Assembly (NCBI GenBank): GCA_018873245.2
Contig: JAEMBT020000003.1
Coordinates: 8,637,843 to 8,701,842 of the forward strand
Origin: Archegozetes longisetosus
Lineage: Eukaryota; Arthropoda; Arachnida; Sarcoptiformes; Trhypochthoniidae
Length of the DNA: 64,000 nt
Direction of reading: 5' to 3'
Positions 28,201 to 41,679 of the stretch are shown here, piece after piece. Under the pieces are notes generated by a model. The model saw only the letters and a list, made by a program, of their open reading frames with translations, was not told where the DNA came from and searched no databases. A program made the position numbers and the translations under genes. How positions within the stretch are numbered: position 1 is the first letter of the stretch; every line of letters starts with the position of its first letter.

Positions 28201-31200
28201 TATTCGCTCTTGGATTCCTTTATTTTTTCTACGCATTTCTCGTAAATGTTATTTTCAAAATGTTTTGCTAGACGTGTTTCTGCTAATATAGAAGTTGGAA
28301 TTTAATAAAATCAGATAATTTAATCATCAAATTCAAGTGAAAATCTTGCTAAAGAAGAAAAATACTCCTGGTGATAAACATGTTTTGAATTTTGTTTTGA
28401 GTAACTTATCAATCAATATTAATTGTAAAAACCAATAAAAACATCGTAATTATTAGCAATCAATTATACTCAAATTGAGTACAGAAATAACTTTGAACTC
28501 TTCGATTCTGAATCTTTTATGGCTTCATATGAAGCTAATATTATTTAAATTGTTAAACAGCATTCAAATATTATAATCAAATAGTTTTATGAGATACTAG
28601 AGAACTTCGTGAAACATTTTTAAGGTAATAGTTACATAAGTTGAATTATTTTGATAAATGGAGGTATAATTTTGATGAATGTAAGATATATGAGATCATG
28701 GCTAATGCCTACACCTGAATCCTTTCGGTTGATTGTAGTTTAATAGGAACCAAGGCTTTAATCAACGAATGACCTCTCATATCTTCAAATAAATCCTTGT
28801 ATATCTAGAACTGTCAGAAAACCATTTTAATTGTTAAGTCACTAATAGACAGGTGTAACTCTTCTATAACCATATTTCCTGACTTCAGATATTTTTGTCA
28901 ATCCTTTCATTAAAACATTATTCAATTATTTAGAGACGACATATGCGCTAAATTCTTAGATAAATGTCATTTACTTCAATTGAAAATGTTTTCCTAACCC
29001 GAGCAACAATGGGAATGAGCTCGAGAATTGAATAAAGACTAGTATTTTCCATATTTCTGTTAATTGTGATTGTTTTTGATGATTATATACTAAATTGTAT
29101 TTTTAAGCAGAATATGTTTCACCCAATATTCTCTCTGAAACAACACCCGCAATCATATTTTCATAGTGTATAACAGCTTAACTTCAGGTCATTTAACTTT
29201 GAAATCTTTATAAATAAAACAATCCATTCGTTATTAAAAACCAAAATCATATTCTTCAGTCCTTCATTATTTCAAATTATGTTTGCGATTGTTCATGTTA
29301 TAATAGTTATTAGGGTCAAAGTTGATGATTTATCATATTAAACTTATTATCCTAGCTATAAGTATATCAGAATCTAAACCAGATTCAATTAATTGAGCAT
29401 TTGAGGGATCAATCGTAATTAATTGACAACTAAGTAAAACTATCTTTTTATTCAGCCATTTTTATGTTACCATTCAACTTGAAGTGATTGCAAACTTGGC
29501 GTTCAGCTAATCAATTTAAATACAGTTTGAAAAATTTAACCAAAATCCTAGAATTCCAGGAATTTCAATAGTTTCATTTGAAAATTTGATTAATGGTAAT
29601 TTAAACCAATTTTTAAAATCTACTCCAGGAAAACACTAGAAATTTTCATTAATTAACAAAAAGGGCAGCAAAGAGTTAATGGATATGATTACAAGTGATC
29701 ATAAATTTCAATCTGAAGCTTTCCTCGAGTTTATTGATGTTCCAAACTTTTGTAAATGTATTTATCTAAAAGTCACGTAAATTTTCAATTTTTAATGCAA
29801 GGTGAGAGGCAGTTTGATTCATTTTACTATAAAAATACTACTTTTTCAAGTGAATCTTAATAATTCAAAAAGCATTTTGAAAAATTAAAAGCATTTAACA
29901 GTTTATTAATGCTTATGATATCAATGGGTTGTCGAGATAAATGAATTTTAATGATTTAATATGAAAATTATTAACATCTTTGAATAGAATTCTCAATAAG
30001 AAGCAAAACATAAAAATAGGAAATGAGCTCTTTTCAGTACACGACCGACAAAGACTAGCAAATTTTCTTATTTTTAGATTTTTATTTTTCCAGCTTACAA
30101 CCAATAAAACCAGATTAAATTTGATAAAATAAATTAGGAGACGAACAATTTTTGCTATAATTCAAAATAAATTCAGTTAAGACAACGTGAGTCAGTGGCA
30201 TCTTATTTTTTCATACTAACAAATGAAAAATAAGCTTCAAGTCACTGCTAAATGAAATCTTTGAAGAAGAAGAAGAAGAATAAAAAGAAGAAGAGCAAAT
30301 AAAATATAGCGAGGCGTGAATTACGATTAATTTATTCTAGTGGTAAGTAGAGACGGCAATTGTGTGGCAAAACCTATTTTAAGATGAGATGAGCCAATAT
30401 ATTCGAATGCGAGCCCACCCGCAGTTATGCTTCTTCTGTGGTGTGATCATTGCAAATAATTTGCTTCTCGTTCGTGTCTATCTTATTAATTTGAATTCGA
30501 CTTTAAACTGGCAAACTGTTAAGTAATAAAAAATAGTTGAGCTGAAGCTGAATTAACTTTGATTGTTAAATGCAAACTTGGAGCCAATCCCAGTAACAAC
30601 TGAATAAACTGAAGCATTTAATGGCAATAAATAAAGCAGTGGGCATTTCATTGGACTCATTACATCAGAACATCTTCTATTTAAAAACATTGTATCAGCG
30701 ATCAAGCGTGGCATCGCAAGTCCATTCACATTCTCCTAAATGATAATATTTATTAAGGTTTTGCTCAATTTTGTTATAAATCAAGTCTTTTGCTCAATCT
30801 GATGTACTTTCCGCTCCTATCAATGCAGTAAGAATTATGCTCGAGATATGTAAAATAATAAAATTGAAAGATTAACAATTATTAATTTGAAATCTGCTCA
30901 AAACCTAAATAAGTATACGCTAGCTATGAATTTTGTAATAAGAAAACAAATTATCTCTTAGAAAATCAATTAATAGGTCTTGAATCTTGGCTCTAAAAAA
31001 TGCGGTCGTTGGTATCGATTGATCAAATTTGATCAAAGGTGCGAAGAAGCACTTAAAGATTGAAAAGAGGTCTGTATTTGCGAAAGAGCATAGCATGAAA
31101 TCTAAAGTTTTAGCTAGTTAAAAAAAGTTTGCCACTTGGAATACTGACCACCTGAATGAAGATTTTGAATAAAAGTAAAAACAAAATTTTCTATAAATCT

Positions 31201-31753
31201 GAAAATGAATGAAGAGTGAGTGGGCGTAGGGTTTATGACCTGTTGCTTACTAGTAATGATTATCAGAGATGTTGACTGATGTTATAAAAGGCAATAATAA
31301 TGTTAAAATAGAGTGAAAGTTATATTAAGTCGATATTATAGAAGGCAATAATTTGTTTGGGGTTTGATTGAGAAAAATGACCGAAACAGTACAGGATGGG
31401 TGTTGACGGCTTGTTATAAGTAAACTGTACTGACTTCAGTAAAGCAACAATTTTTCATCAAACAAATTCCAACACCGAAACATTTATTATCGGAAGTCAA
31501 ATAAATTCTAAGATTCTAAATGTTGTAAATATAATTTTTAACACATAAATGTGTGAGTTATTAAACACTTTACTTAATACTTGGCTACAAATAAGTTGAT
31601 TTTATAGACTCAAACTATAAAGTAATTCAGTCTTATTCGTGATTTCAAAACTGAGCTTCACATTAAACTACTTTCTCTAGGCATCACTTGATATTAGTTT
31701 CACAGTATGCTCACTCTTAATAATTTTTTAGAACAATTTTCTATCCTATAAAT

Positions 31754-31950
31754 CAGCGCTTCTCAAACTCGGTTTTGCGGATCGCAAGCGATTCGTGGCT
31801 GAAAAACGGATTCTTATTTCAGACATTTTATGAAGTAATTAATTGTGAAAGTTCCTATTGGAAACTACTTTGTATTCTGTGGCAGATTTTTCGATAGTTA
31901 AAGTGACCCGCGAATCATAAAAGATTGCTATGGCCTTCGGACTATAAACC
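31754..31950. mobile_element. Possible degenerate hAT-type MITE fragment
   Basis: The left part starts CAGCGCTTCTCAAACTCGG and continues with a CG-containing segment. This resembles hAT terminal repeats of the CAG-x-GGTTCTCAAA type. It is preceded by CTATAAAT, and CTATAAAC occurs on the right near 31,943, which would be an imperfect 8-bp target duplication. No matching right terminal repeat is visible, so the element is either decayed or a coincidence. It is not coding. Confidence 0.3.
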
Positions 31951-34900
31951 TGAAAATACAAATTATGTTTTATGATAGAATTTCAGTTTCGCTTATTTTA
32001 GATCATTGAGGAAAGCTTTCCAGTTGTATAAATTATTCGTTAATTCAAAATAAATCAGCATTGGTTTGAGTCTACTTATTTGATGCATCAATGAAAGTAT
32101 CCTTCATTCTTTCGGTCATTCGTATGACTTTCATTCATCTTGATTTCAATGTTAACCTCCATATAATATGAAACAAAACTATAACAAACGTTGTTCGCTT
32201 ATCAACGTTGACATGAGGGCTAAAAAGTTTTTTAATTTGAAACAAGTATGACTTAAGCAGACAATAGATATCCGAAACTGGAACTTTAGGCAGTTTGATT
32301 GTGAAATTTGAAGGCTATTTTATGTAATTTTGATAGTTTCAACTTGAAACAAATAAATAAATAAATTTAGTTCAATCAAATTTGACCATTTCTATCAAGT
32401 TAGTAAAATATTGAGATTAAACCAGAAAAATAAGTCACTCATTGAAGGTAAGCGCGAATTGAACAAAAGAATTGTGGCCATTGTTGTGCTGAGATTAACA
32501 TTTTGGTGATCAAAATGAATATTTGTCACGACATAAGGTAAGTATCATTATTTTCAATCATTGATAGATTAAAAGGTATTTTCATTTTGAGAATGGCTGT
32601 GATATAAAACTGCAAATATTCAATATATAATGGTTTGGATTGCAGTTTACTATGAAATTACAAAGAAATATGTGAGTTATGATGGTTGATGATAGCATAT
32701 GATAGCCATCTCTAAAATATAGAGCGCGTGCATCATATCAATATCGTCAACATTGCTATCGTCAACATTTTTTCTAGTCTGCAATCAACGCCTTGGCTAA
32801 CATCCATTAATCTTAACTACAGAGAAAATGCAATTGCAGAATCCTCAATACGATATGGTTTGCATTTCATTAATATTTTGTCTGGATTGCTATTCATTAT
32901 TTAAAAGATAGACTTCAATTCAATGTAAAGCTTTCTATAATGACATTGTATTGTGAGAGCGCATTCTTCAACTCTTAATAGAACTTTTATAAAATTAGCT
33001 TTTTATCGATTTATTGACTTGAATAAAGATTAAAAAGTTTTGAAAGGATAAGATTTAGATAAAGTTTGATGGAATGATAAGAAAGGAGTATAAAAAATGA
33101 AAAGATAAGTGTTGTTACATTAGCAAGTTTATTTATTAATATATGTTTCGGTATTATAAAATTTAATCGAACAAATAAATAATAGAAAAACTATAAGCAC
33201 AACACTTTATTACTAGAAGACCACACCCTGGTATCCTTTCACATAATCTGTAAATATGCAATATCTATACTCTTAGACAGATTCAATATAAACCAATACA
33301 ATAAAACTTATCTAAGATTTGCTTCTCTTTAGTATTGTATATACTCTATACTCACTACTCGCCAAATCGACCAACAATATACATGTTTGACTCGATTTTG
33401 TAGAGTCTGCACGACACAAATTAATCTCCAATATGGCTTTGATTGAAAAGCAAATACTAGAAAAAATAATACATACATAGACTGACAAATCGCAACGACA
33501 ACCGATCAATTTTGTGCAATACTGCAATGTTTAGGACTAGTATTAAGGGATTTAGAGAAAGAAAACTATGTGCCAAACATAAAATGAAATGTAAAATTGC
33601 GTGATATGAGAGCCACATTGTTCGCAAATAAAGTGAGAAAATTCTATGTTCAAATCCGGACTCATATCAACTCAATTCTAAATATTGAACAGTAGAGCAG
33701 TTATAATGAAAAACTCACACTTTTTGTTGGGATAAAAAAGAAAAACTAATTTTCAACACTTCACTAGTTTTAGTTGAGAGTCAATAAAAATGAGATGCAA
33801 AAAATGGTAACTATATTGGACTGAATGCAAGCTAACATGCATAGAATATTAAGTTTAGAATGAAATCAGAGCCTATAAATCATATTTTGACTGTTCGCAC
33901 TAAGTATGCAAAATTGATTTATATAAGTCTAAATGATTCTCAGTTTATAAGTTGTTTTTCAGTTGATTTAGCTTTCATAAGAGTTATATAAGAGTTTCAT
34001 GTTTAGAAGATTGTTGCCTAACTACTCAATTTTAATGGAAAATGTTTTTAGCACAAATGATCGTTAAACAGTTTCCTGTCAGATCATAATTTGTGCAATA
34101 ACCACAAAAAATGAACAAATGAATCATAATTTACATATTCCATGAATTGGAGATGAATCATACCTGTAGTGGACAGGTTTGAAGGATTAGGGAAGAGAAG
34201 TGTAAAAAAGCAATTAAATAGGTGATTATACCTATATTTTGTTTTGCGAGTCTTATCATTCACTCTTAATAGCTGCATTTAGATTAGGCTATTATTCAAA
34301 ATTTGTCTTTTGTCAATATATCACTCTTTTCATGGATCATAGATTTAATTATTCATAAATTGTCTAATTGTTCACATTTCCACCCAATTCAATGAAGAAG
34401 TATTTGTTGCAAAATTAGGACATTGAAAACAAATTAAGTTTCCAACTGATATTTATAACAAAAAATATGATCAACTTTTACTGAAGAATGAATGTTGAAT
34501 CAAAAGTTTTGATGGTGATCTTCGTGTTGGGTGGTTTAGATGTATTACATGTTGATTGCATTCCCGGATCAACTCTACAATAGAGACTATATAATGTTAG
34601 CCATAGTTAGATATATAATAATTATTGTATTGCATATCAAATATTTTAACTGTAACATTGGCCGAGTTTTTGTATACAACTAATGATAGGTATTTAGATA
34701 CAGACAGACGTCTTCATTATTTACTTCCTCTACAATCCAAATACTTCTTTAACTACACTTGTGCTTCAATTTAATGCCATCCTCAGTTCGTTCCGTAAAA
34801 AATGATTTTCCATTCATAAAAGTAAACTTAAATATGAAGGCAGAGACTAAATGATGAGTTTTTAGTTCAAACTATAAAATCCAAATGAAATGTTTTCTTT

Positions 34901-36403
34901 AAAGAAAGCTAAAATATTTCTATTGCTCGGAAGGAATGTTGAATGTCGAGTGCTCGGTGTGTTGGTGGTCACTAGTAGTACTGAAGTTTAGCACATGGCT
35001 AGCTATCCATTATGTTGTTGCGAATAAAATATTATATTTCTTTTAATACCACCACACGTACCGTTATAGAGAGGGACCGCCGAAACCAAGTATTTATATC
35101 ATTTATGCTTAATGGCAAACTAAACACCCAAATAGTCATTGTAGTATTTTCTACGTTAAATATTTAGTTGATATCTCAAAGTTTGGGGATTTTTATCTTT
35201 TTCGGGTCACCTCCTTTATCAAATTTTTCATATTATGGAAAATTTGTTTATTTTTTCTCAATCGACAAGTAAAAGATCTGACAGAGAAGTGCAAAAACAA
35301 AACAAATCCGTGTCATGCACTACATCCTAATTTTGAATTTTAGTTTTTAAACATCACTCATGTATTGAGTAAACACTTTCTCAAGCTTTAAAATTTGCTT
35401 CCAACAAATCGATAAAAGGAATTTTTGGTCGTATTTTTGAATTAAAGACTTGATATGAAAAGTGATTGCATAGCCTTTGATTCGCCGCAATAGGCTTTGG
35501 ATGAAAAGATGAAATAGCATTCGATCCATTGTTACCGTTTCTGTTCACCTGCGCCTCAAATAGATATGATTTTTGGAAATGGCATATGTGTGTAGAATAT
35601 GTTTACTTTAAACTTATACTACTTTCAAATATTTGGTATAAGTAGAAAATAATATATTGTATTTAATGCGAGTATTTTAGCGCAGGGATAATGCCATCAG
35701 GCCATCAATTATTCAAAGACGACTTTTGGTTTACTGCATCATTCAAGCAGAAGAGAGGAGAGAGAACAGCAGGTGATCGCGATCGTGATGATGATAATAG
35801 AGAAAAAGATGACTTCAATGACTGAACACGTAATAATAAATTGGAAAAAGAATATTATCTAACAATAATGCACATGGGCAAATAGCGTAAAATCAATAAT
35901 AAATGTGTAAATTTATAAGAATAACAGACTATTACTAATTAAATTGAAAGCTTAGAATATTTGAGATTATGGTGAAATAAAGATGCGATTGTATTGAAAA
36001 ACTTTTTACTGAACTGCTATCTAATAATGTGATCTATTCTTGTTTTGTATACGGAGCACTCATTATCATAGTTTGGCTCTATTGAAGCATTGTTTGAATT
36101 ACTATTAATAAAACTAACTGCATGTTAGACATAATAACAATATTATTAATATTTTAACGATATAATAAATTTTGAAAAGTGCCACATCAGCACATGTTAT
36201 AAAACATTTGGTCGAGTCATCCATTAGAGTTTTTTCTATTCTAAATTGCTTATTATTAACCAAGTAACCAATGATTAGTGATGCGAAAATGATGGCCACA
36301 ACATATTAAAATGTTCTCCACTTTCTATCAGGTAATGCTTTCAGAGAAAGCTCAGCGAGCATTTTATCAATAAATAATGAGCACCAAAAGAGAGCATCAA
36401 AAC

Positions 36404-36405
<2 letters not shown>

Positions 36406-36435
<30 letters not shown>
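36406..36435. repeat. (GA)n microsatellite
   Basis: A 30-bp pure dinucleotide run in non-coding sequence. Confidence 0.95.
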
Positions 36436-36437
<2 letters not shown>

Positions 36438-39400
36438 ACAAAGTAATAAAATGATGAACATTTTCTATAATGAATTAGATTGTAATGTGCTTAACGTAAT
36501 ACAACTGTAAGTGCTTTAAAAAGAGAGAAATATTTAGGCAAAACTATAAATGTCAGGAATGAACTGTCGACTTGTAAAACAGTCTGTTTTTAGTAAATCA
36601 TTCATTATATAAGTAGTCATTTTTTTGAGTGAACTGTCTATTTAATGCTTTGCTTTTCCATTTTCAACATTAATAAACTTATGCTATATTTCATATAATT
36701 ATGTTATTTTCAAATAAATTGATTAAAACAGTAATAATTTGTGCCAAATATAGAGTTTTATACAAAGAGTGATAATGTGCTCTTTCCGTATGTCATTTAT
36801 TATTCTGTAATTATATTATACGTAATAAATTGCGATGTATCACAAAAAATATTTATGAATATGTTTTACCACAGCGTATGAATAAGAGTGCTCACAAATG
36901 GTACAGCACAGGTTATAGGGCTTTGAGCTTTTTATTTAAACAGATTGTCTCAACCATATTATAATCTCATCAATTTTCAATACATGTCTAAACTCTAAAA
37001 TAATGGTTATTTATATTTCCAAACAGTATCAATGTTCGTAGTAACCGACAAGCAATACCTTTCAATTTCTTTTATTCTATTCTATCCTTTTAAACTTATG
37101 TCATTTCTTTTCTCTTATTCATATCCAACACATCTTCAGAGCATTAAGCCATGAAAACTCAGTTTAAGTCTAACAATGTGTTTAATAATGACATTTTTCT
37201 GTTAGAATAGATTACTTACGTAAAAAAGAAAAGTAATTTTAAAATAAGGTTAAATACATTATGAATAGGAAAGTTGGCGGAGAGGATACCAATGATGAAG
37301 AGAACATTTTTATTAATGTTGCAAACTTTGCATGTACTCTAAGCTCATTCACTTTTATGAATGCATTACGTTGATTAAAGTCACCCGAGACTAGACTTCA
37401 GCTTCAAAGCTGGAATGTCATGTGAGATGAATCGAAAATTGTGGAATAAAAGAGGCAATCGTAAACAAGCAATTGAATCATATTTTTAACTTTTCCACGC
37501 CAACAACAAGGCTTCATGTTTAAAAGTCATAGACTGTCATTTCAAGCTAAAAGATTGACAACGCATTTGCCAGTCTTGTTGTTTCGGGAAAAACAAATCC
37601 AATTATTAATATTGTTTGGCACGCAATCATATGAAAAGACTTGGAGAGGAAGATAACTGACGTAATAATAATAGAATAAATAGCATAGAAAACATAATAG
37701 ACTATGTATTAGTTGAATAGAGAGTTAGTCGTGTATCAGCATTAGTAGAGTGGAAGCTGTGCTCTAACAATAATGCGAACCGTATTGACTTTTGCATTAC
37801 TGCATATGAACTGATACTCAATAGTTATATAGTTGAGGAGATCATTATATAGCTAACTCACGCATCATTCACTCTAAATCATTTCGGAAGATTGACCAAT
37901 AGCTCAAACACATTCAGCACACATTAATGGTAAACTTGCTCACTGATAGCTCAATAGTGTATATATTTGGCTATTTTTGTTTGAACTATCCTATCATGTA
38001 ATTAAAGCAAATAAGAAGCTCAATGGTAGAGAAACAGACAACACATTTAATGAGTAATTTGTTTGACATAACTATCAGCTATTTGTTGTGCTCTTTAGTA
38101 AATACATTGCATTCTGAGTGGATGAATCAAATGTTTTGTCTACTTGTAATACAAACTATACTTTGAAAAGATATTTAATCCTCAACTGAATTTAAGGCAT
38201 CTTCAACTCCTTAGTGGTGCGCAAAGCATTATATTTGATTGCTATGCAGGTAAGCAACAAATATTGGATTGGACTGCATTTCAAACGATAGCTATAATTG
38301 CATTGAATCCCAACAATAAGTAATTCGTAAACAATAAGAACTAGTCTGAATTTGAAATTCGCAAATAATTATGGCATATATTCATTCAATTCTCTTATTG
38401 TTTATTGAATAAGATAAGAAAACATAAAATTATAAACTAGACTAATAATAATTTATAAGTTTTAGCCGCAATAGCTTTTATATATATTGAGTTTTTGTTG
38501 AACTTTATCTAAAAGAAAATTATAGAAAAATAGAATTGTTCAACTAATAACAATTATTTTTTATACTCAATCTCTTTATTCTTTAGAATTCTGTTCGGTG
38601 TCAAAGAATTTTTGGTGAATATGACAAATAAAAAAGAAACAGCATTAAAAGAGTGGAGACATTATGGGCTTAATTTAGTGTTAATTTCTAAAAATCATGT
38701 AATAATAAGAGAAAAAAGTATAAAATACAATAATAATAAAGCGATGATAAGGTGTAATTATGCAAGTTTTATGTCGATTTTGTGGTTGGGTGTATGCTTT
38801 ATGCCTACAATTTAATGCTAGACTACAACTATTATGATTCTTTCTCTCTAAGTTTTATATCAGATCCTAATATTACACTAAAATGCGAGTATAAGCTTGC
38901 AAATCATAATTTATACTTGATTGTTGAAAATTGTTCTCCACTTGCTGTTTCTCTTCTCTTCTGCATGCGTCAGATGAAAGAATGATTTTTATTATTTTTC
39001 AGTTGAATTGCACTAAAAAATCAAGCCTATTTTTTGTCAGGTGTACGCAAATTATAATAAAGAAGCATTGAAGACATTTCCGGTGAGAAAATAGAATAAT
39101 TCTAACATAAATAGCAAATATAAAGGAGGCATAAGTTGAGGGCTCGTGGCAAAGGAGGAGTGAGGGATTCAACAAAGATAAAGGAAGACAGCACCGAAAT
39201 GTAAACCCGCTGTTTGAAGACATTTAGAGAAGTTTTAGCCAAAAATTGAATATCAAATTGATATAACACCCATCCGCTCATTCACATCTGTATAATTTGC
39301 AGCCCATGTAAACTCTGTGACTAACGTTTTGTTGAAAGACGAATATTTCTATTTCTTGGGACTATTATTATTAAGCTTTTTATATAGACTATAAAAGTGG

Positions 39401-39617
39401 CAATTATATAGTATTTAAGCTTTTATATAGTATTTAAGTTTTATTTACTCGATAAACTCAATCCTACAACGCTTTCACTAAACAATATGCGGGCAGGTAT
39501 GGGCTTTAGCTTAATGGTAGTCCAAAAGTGCCTAAACAAATGCCATCAAATGAGACAACTAGAAAAGCATCTCTTAAATTAGAGCCATTGTATGCAAATT
39601 TCCTGTTATCATCAATT

Positions 39618-39642
39618 TATATATATATATAGAGAGAGAGAG
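39618..39642. repeat. Compound (TA)n(GA)n microsatellite
   Basis: A TA run passes directly into a GA run. Confidence 0.9.
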
Positions 39643-39721
39643 AAAGAGTGCAACAATTTTCCAGTTAAGTAAATATTGTGTGTCACACGACTCACACAAC
39701 TCTATGACAAGTAAAGCCCAT

Positions 39722-39802
39722 ATGAGCGACATATTCCGAGCCAATACCGTATCGATGGAGATGGAGTCTTATGACATCTGCAGAACATTAGACCGCCATC
39801 AA
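39722..39802 (+). other. Candidate small coding exon (27 codons, ATG to GTAATG donor)
   Basis: An ATG-initiated frame reads MSDIFRANTVSMEMESYD and continues through ICRTLDRHQ to a CAA|GTAATG donor in phase 0. The sequence is less AT-rich than its surroundings. No family is recognised. Its phase does not fit the strong acceptor at 39,935 in the frame of the next candidate, so a joined model fails at this junction. This may be chance. Confidence 0.12.
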
Positions 39803-39934
39803 GTAATGCATATCATCTGATTCGTCAGTTCTATCACTGTTAGGCGTTGGGAAAAGAGATGCTTTAGAAATCAATATTTGCATTCATGGCTTTAATCAGA
39901 CCAACGCATGCGTTCATAGTTTTGTATTTTGCAG

Positions 39935-40091
39935 ATCTTCCATATAATTATGTCATTTACGAAGAAAGATTCAACCAGAATACTTCTTTTCGACTGGAAT
40001 CAAAACAAAAAATAAAGAATCAAAAAATAAAGAATCAAAATGTGATTAATGTGTCGGCAAATGTGTCAAAAGAGCCAACAATGCAATTGCA
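39935..40091 (+). other. Candidate coding exon with strong acceptor
   Basis: A good acceptor (TTTGTATTTTGCAG) precedes an open frame that begins DLPYNYVIYEERFNQNTSF and contains a duplicated Lys/Asn-rich segment made by a 15-bp direct repeat at 40,007-40,040. A moderate donor GTGAGC follows at 40,092 in phase 2. The same frame also has an upstream ATG at 39,886. Product unknown and the exon unproven. Confidence 0.15.
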
Positions 40092-40281
40092 GTGAGCACA
40101 GAATAGAAAAGAAATACTATAATAAAATATAGCTTTTATTCAAACATAGTCCTAACAGATGAGATTCAAGTTATTCTTAGTTTATGATGGACAATAAAAC
40201 GCCAATTATGCTAGAAAAGTGTCTCGTCTTATAGTAATTGACAAGTTTGAAGTTGAGTATCACAGGTGAAAAAGCGTTCAG

Positions 40282-40483
40282 AACAGTAATTGAGGTTCAA
40301 TTTTACGACGCGTTTTCAGCACAAAAAAATATTTGCTCGGGAAAGAGCAGTAACTGCATTATTAAAGTTTACGATAAAAACGCGGAGAATATGACAATGA
40401 ATTGCCTGGAAAGACCACCAACATTGGAAATATACAGAAAGTTAAGGAACCAATACATAGAGTCTAACAATAGATTTAAATAA
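40282..40483 (+). other. Candidate terminal coding exon, cysteine-containing, unknown product
   Basis: The open frame reads TVIEVQFYDAFSAQKNICSG onward, has three Cys (ICSG, SNCII, NCLERPP) and ends in TAA at 40,481. Codon use includes several GCG/TCG codons, unusual for the surrounding AT-rich DNA. Its phase fits a donor at 40,092 through an AG at 40,280-40,281, though that acceptor lacks a pyrimidine tract. The frame has no upstream ATG of its own before a TAA. A loose likeness to the N-terminal region of Notch ligands (EV-x-F, a Cys, -IIKVY-) is not strong enough to name it. Confidence 0.18.
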
Positions 40484-40939
40484 AAAACAAGTCGTGTTTA
40501 TTTAAGGTTAAGTAAATAAACTTTTAGTTAGACAGCAATAGAAACGCAAAGATGTCTAAACTTATTATTGTCTACAAGTTTAATGTCTTAAATCGCGTTC
40601 TCAGAGTCTAGTTCATACAGTAATATAAATCTCAGACATTCTCCTCGACCACTAATTGTGTCTAGAAATTTGTCTAACTTTCACTCAAATATTAGGACTT
40701 CAAATTGATTGTTTCTAAATCTAAACGTTTTTAAGAGTCAAATAATACCATCTATTATATGAAGGCGAAGTTTAAGAAAATGAAAACAGGTATTACCTGA
40801 GCTATTAGTTAGTTTATGTAAACTGAGATGGAGTATCAAAAGCCAGTTCTAGACCTAACGCTAGAAGTAAGTGATGCATGAAATAATATAATTCACATTA
40901 TAATTGTTATCCTCGCAAAGTTCTGACCTAGAAAACAAG

Positions 40940-41568
40940 TATCAAAACTTGCTCAGGTAACTCAGGTAACTCTCATACTCTCATACTCGCTCACATAGCT
41001 CTGAACAGAGGATTTGGTGCATCAGCTTAGCGGCAGCACTACGTCGACTCGGAGCTGAGTTAACCAGTATTTTTGGTTGCCTGAGTTATGCAGGCTTTGA
41101 GTTAGTGTGCAAGTATAGAATTATGCGTTTTGACGAGAATATTTCACTACTGCGTCAAGCATTTCACCGCAACTAACCACTGCCAGTCATCCGTTATAAG
41201 CGTGCGCCTAATCAAACTTATTCCCACTTTGTATAACTATTTTCGCTATACATAACCTCTTATCCCATTAGTTTTTTTGTTGTTTTCTTTAATTATTTTC
41301 AGCTTTAATTCCGTGTTGATCTATTAAACAGTTTAACAAAGTTTATGTGATTTGTTTCATGAGTTATTGTGTTCCTTAAACTTACATTCATTGAAAAGTT
41401 TTTCAAGTAATAAACAGTTGTTTGAAATTTTGATTTACTGTTTGAACGCCTTCTGTCAACTGTGCTCTGAATCGTGATTTTGAAAGGATTTGCTTAATAT
41501 ATATTTAGTCAGATGTAAAGTAAAATTTAAGAGAAAGTTTTACTCCTGGATTATAATCATAGACTAAG
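40940..41568 (+). promoter_or_regulatory. Presumed 5' flank / 5' UTR of KLF gene B
   Basis: A less AT-rich patch lies at about 40,950-41,220, with short direct repeats (CAGGTAACT x2 and ACTCTCAT x2) and several CpGs, some 350-600 bp upstream of the start codon. This resembles the composition change upstream of gene A. No unambiguous TATA box or initiator can be assigned. An in-frame TAG at 41,560 limits the coding region on the 5' side. Confidence 0.3.
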
Positions 41569-41679
41569 ATGAGTGGTATTTCTCTGCACATCAATACATC
41601 GAATTCATTTGATACCGCTATAGGAACTGCACAACACCATCAACAAAGACTAACAAATGAAATGACCGATTTTCATGAT
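41569..41679 (+). CDS. KLF gene B, coding exon 1 (residues 1-37)
   Basis: This exon encodes the N-terminus of the second Krüppel-like factor, beginning MSGISLHINTSN. The ATG at 41,569 is the first after an in-frame TAG only six bases upstream, so the start is well defined. The exon ends NEMTDFHD, followed by donor GTAAGA at 41,680 in phase 0, which matches the end of gene A exon 1 (NEMTDFQD). The residues before this shared motif do not align with gene A. The exon is too short to be found by length alone. The call rests on the conserved motif, the phase and the splice site. Confidence 0.85.

Larger units (their letters stand above)
21421..39700. other. Long non-coding stretch between the two KLF genes
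   Basis: Over 18 kb of AT-rich sequence without a supportable gene. Open frames are short and of low complexity. Simple repeats are (AAT)n at 22,212-22,237, (GAA)n at 30,263-30,280, (GA)n at 36,406-36,435 and adjoining (TA)n/(GA)n at 39,618-39,642. A possible hAT-type remnant begins at 31,754. Distal regulatory elements for either KLF gene may lie here but cannot be identified from one sequence. Confidence 0.6.

Noticed and set aside
33636..33660. B-box-like GTTCAAATCC
   Set aside because: No A box or cloverleaf can be drawn around it.
39501..39570. tRNA-like A box (TAGCTTAATGGTAG)
   Set aside because: No B box, no anticodon arm and no matching acceptor stem follow. At most it is a chance match or the head of a decayed SINE.
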